Assembly (NCBI GenBank): GCA_965140555.1
Contig: OZ223259.1
Span: forward strand, 1,240,001-1,304,000
Source: UBA1351 sp965140555
GTDB taxonomy: Bacteria > Bacillota > Clostridia > Lachnospirales > Vallitaleaceae
Length of the DNA: 64,000 nt
Direction of reading: 5' to 3'
Shown one piece after another: positions 63,901-64,000 of this stretch. Both the position numbers and the translations under genes were made by a program. A model generated the notes under the pieces. The model searched no databases. It was given only the letters and a program-made list of their open reading frames with translations, and was not told the DNA's origin. Positions within the stretch are counted from its first letter, which is position 1, and every line of letters begins with the position of its first letter.

Positions 63901-64000
63901 GCGCTAACCCCAGCATAAATAGGTTCACTGGAATCTGTCAGATCTAAATTTGTATCATTTACAAAGAAAGGTGTATTGTTAAAGCTAATTCCTTCATTTG
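60927..64000 (-). CDS. Type I polyketide synthase, 3' part: KS end, AT, ACP, thioester reductase (5' end cut by window)
   Basis: Open from 64000 to the stop at 60927 (1,023 residues plus two bases). Positions below count from the Met at 63866. The upstream part ends a ketosynthase domain (AGVSAFGIGGTNVHLIMES). AT domain: FPGQGSQYIDMGKELY (about 95) and active Ser in GHSIGEYAA (about 190). ACP: FFELGMDSLKAVSF with the phosphopantetheine Ser near 510. C-terminal thioester reductase: ILLTGVTGYLGIHIL (about 612) and YTRTKYEAE (YxxxK, about 770). No KR or DH between AT and ACP. The chain would leave as an aldehyde or alcohol. The usual HAFH of malonyl-type AT domains is LAFH here. The region is more AT-rich than the rest of the window. 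The true start lies outside. Confidence 0.92.
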   Translation of the reverse strand, partial: NEGISFNNTPFFVNDTNLDLTDSSEPIYAGVSAFGIGGTNVHLIMESYENNVLNLDMDSANIFLFSAESKKALQNTIAKYGDFLKEKKLALTDIAYTLANGRKKMRYRTHIVADTMDSLLTKIENGDYVVKDSRELKCEKAKVIFMFPGQGSQYIDMGKELYDHSEIFSNIIDECLDEANQHMNVDLKEIIFSEKGETHDIYNTYYAQPIIFAFEYSIAKYLMKFGIFPDVMIGHSIGEYAAACISGVMTPKEAIRILVKRGKLMNQLSEGAMLSVLASPEEIEKYLNDDVEIAAYNTSHSCTISGTVTGIEKVEMLLRQNDILFKRLKTQLAFHSKMMDSILSDFEKVFDDIELKEPQIEYLSNVTGEFIRGKDAMDPRYYSEHIVKPVRFYQGIEKIQNESTNIFIEVGPGKTLSSFTSDILKNNPYSIYVNTMRHKNDETNDYVYFLSKIGDLENVGLKISLDVVFDKSGKKILLPTYGYDELTFDLNIKPKENDLVKSENDNRIIPSYELEDDQFEEWTSEIQVDIYNKLKQISGVVNIKLDDDFFELGMDSLKAVSFVGELSQNYEVKLNQVFQYPTIRQLEKVIVKKEQYLKDRLEKLIEYNQTYSNEESNEQQMFFNEFNESYLNKVKSETRINNVSETKFENILLTGVTGYLGIHILKELLDKYDMRVSVLIRADKINDAKNRLKEAYEYYFDMVMSLEHLSRIDICIGDISEDLLGMTTEKYLKLSESIDSIIHSAGNSSHFGVYEDFYNINVRGTIRVLELAKQARVKSFNHISTMGVFAGRYNKPYVGVSEFDFDLGQSFSNHYTRTKYEAEEVIQKYRAEGLNINIYRLGNISFHSKTGKFQKNINNNALYSIVKAFASLKKVPRGLFLADFGYVDFMSRAILKLIHYNELENETYHLYNHNFADVLDVLIQSTTKTDVEEVTVNEFLNFIHENLDNKELKESIDMLRTHVMDDDLEHFQHSSVIRMYSQKTQNILSKFGLEWRAMDKELSSIMMSYCKSVNYISDTKEIN

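Overview
The window is chromosomal DNA from a low-GC, Gram-positive anaerobe. The 16S rRNA reads like the Lachnospirales (Clostridia), and the codon use, strong GGAGG ribosome binding sites, SigA-type promoters and gene content (GH3/GH42/GH13 glycosidases, binding-protein ABC importers, MutS2-like protein, TelA/XpaC) agree. A Vallitalea/Petrocella-like relative is possible, but that is an impression and not a search result. No phage, insertion sequence or CRISPR array was seen.

Layout. (1) 1-5000, minus strand: a methionine-type operon (short Met/Cys-rich leader ORF, terminator, metN, metI, an L-2-hydroxyacid dehydrogenase, metQ, and an aminotransferase cut by the window edge). (2) 5000-11000: GH42 beta-galactosidase with a divergent AraC regulator, ndk, and a GH3 glucosidase with inverted domain order. 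(3) 11000-17000: a membrane GGDEF-EAL protein, a membrane-anchored MutS-like ATPase, signal peptidase, nitroreductase and an HTH/TPR regulator. (4) 17000-27300: two GH13 alpha-glucosidases, a LacI repressor, a second GGDEF-EAL protein and a sugar ABC importer that lacks its own ATPase. (5) 27400-32050: FMN reductase, ATP-grasp enzyme, chemoreceptor and a small acidic protein. (6) 32060-35820: a zinc-uptake operon (small His/Cys membrane protein, znuA, znuC, znuB, lipoprotein). (7) 35880-39190: a frameshifted MutS2-like gene behind a long leader with a 12-codon ORF and terminators, a START-like protein and an HD phosphohydrolase. (8) 39270-44763: one rRNA operon on the minus strand in the unusual order 16S-5S-23S, with a tRNA-like remnant in the 5S-23S spacer. 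(9) 44800-48280: a eukaryotic-type HisA, a small XRE regulator, an HD-GYP protein and QueT behind a preQ1-I riboswitch. (10) 48285-54200: telA, xpaC and a MarR gene with paired operators, then a second zinc ABC system with divergent znuCB and znuA. (11) 54250-60480: BCCT transporter, an ABC-2 exporter trio, a secreted protein and an Fe-S membrane protein. (12) 60486-64000: gene debris, then the 3' part of a type I polyketide synthase ending in a thioester reductase.

How parts work together. The two zinc clusters, 17 kb apart, share a palindrome GCAAG-N3-CTTGC at their promoters (three copies), which suggests one metal-responsive regulator. The methionine operon couples uptake to transamination and 2-oxoacid reduction, and a Met-rich leader ORF just before a terminator suggests ribosome-mediated attenuation. 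The MutS2-like gene also lies behind a leader ORF and a terminator. Two GGDEF/EAL proteins and one HD-GYP protein indicate c-di-GMP signalling. Glycosidases, regulators and the importer form an oligosaccharide-utilisation region. All functional calls come from reading the sequence and recalled family features; no search was run.
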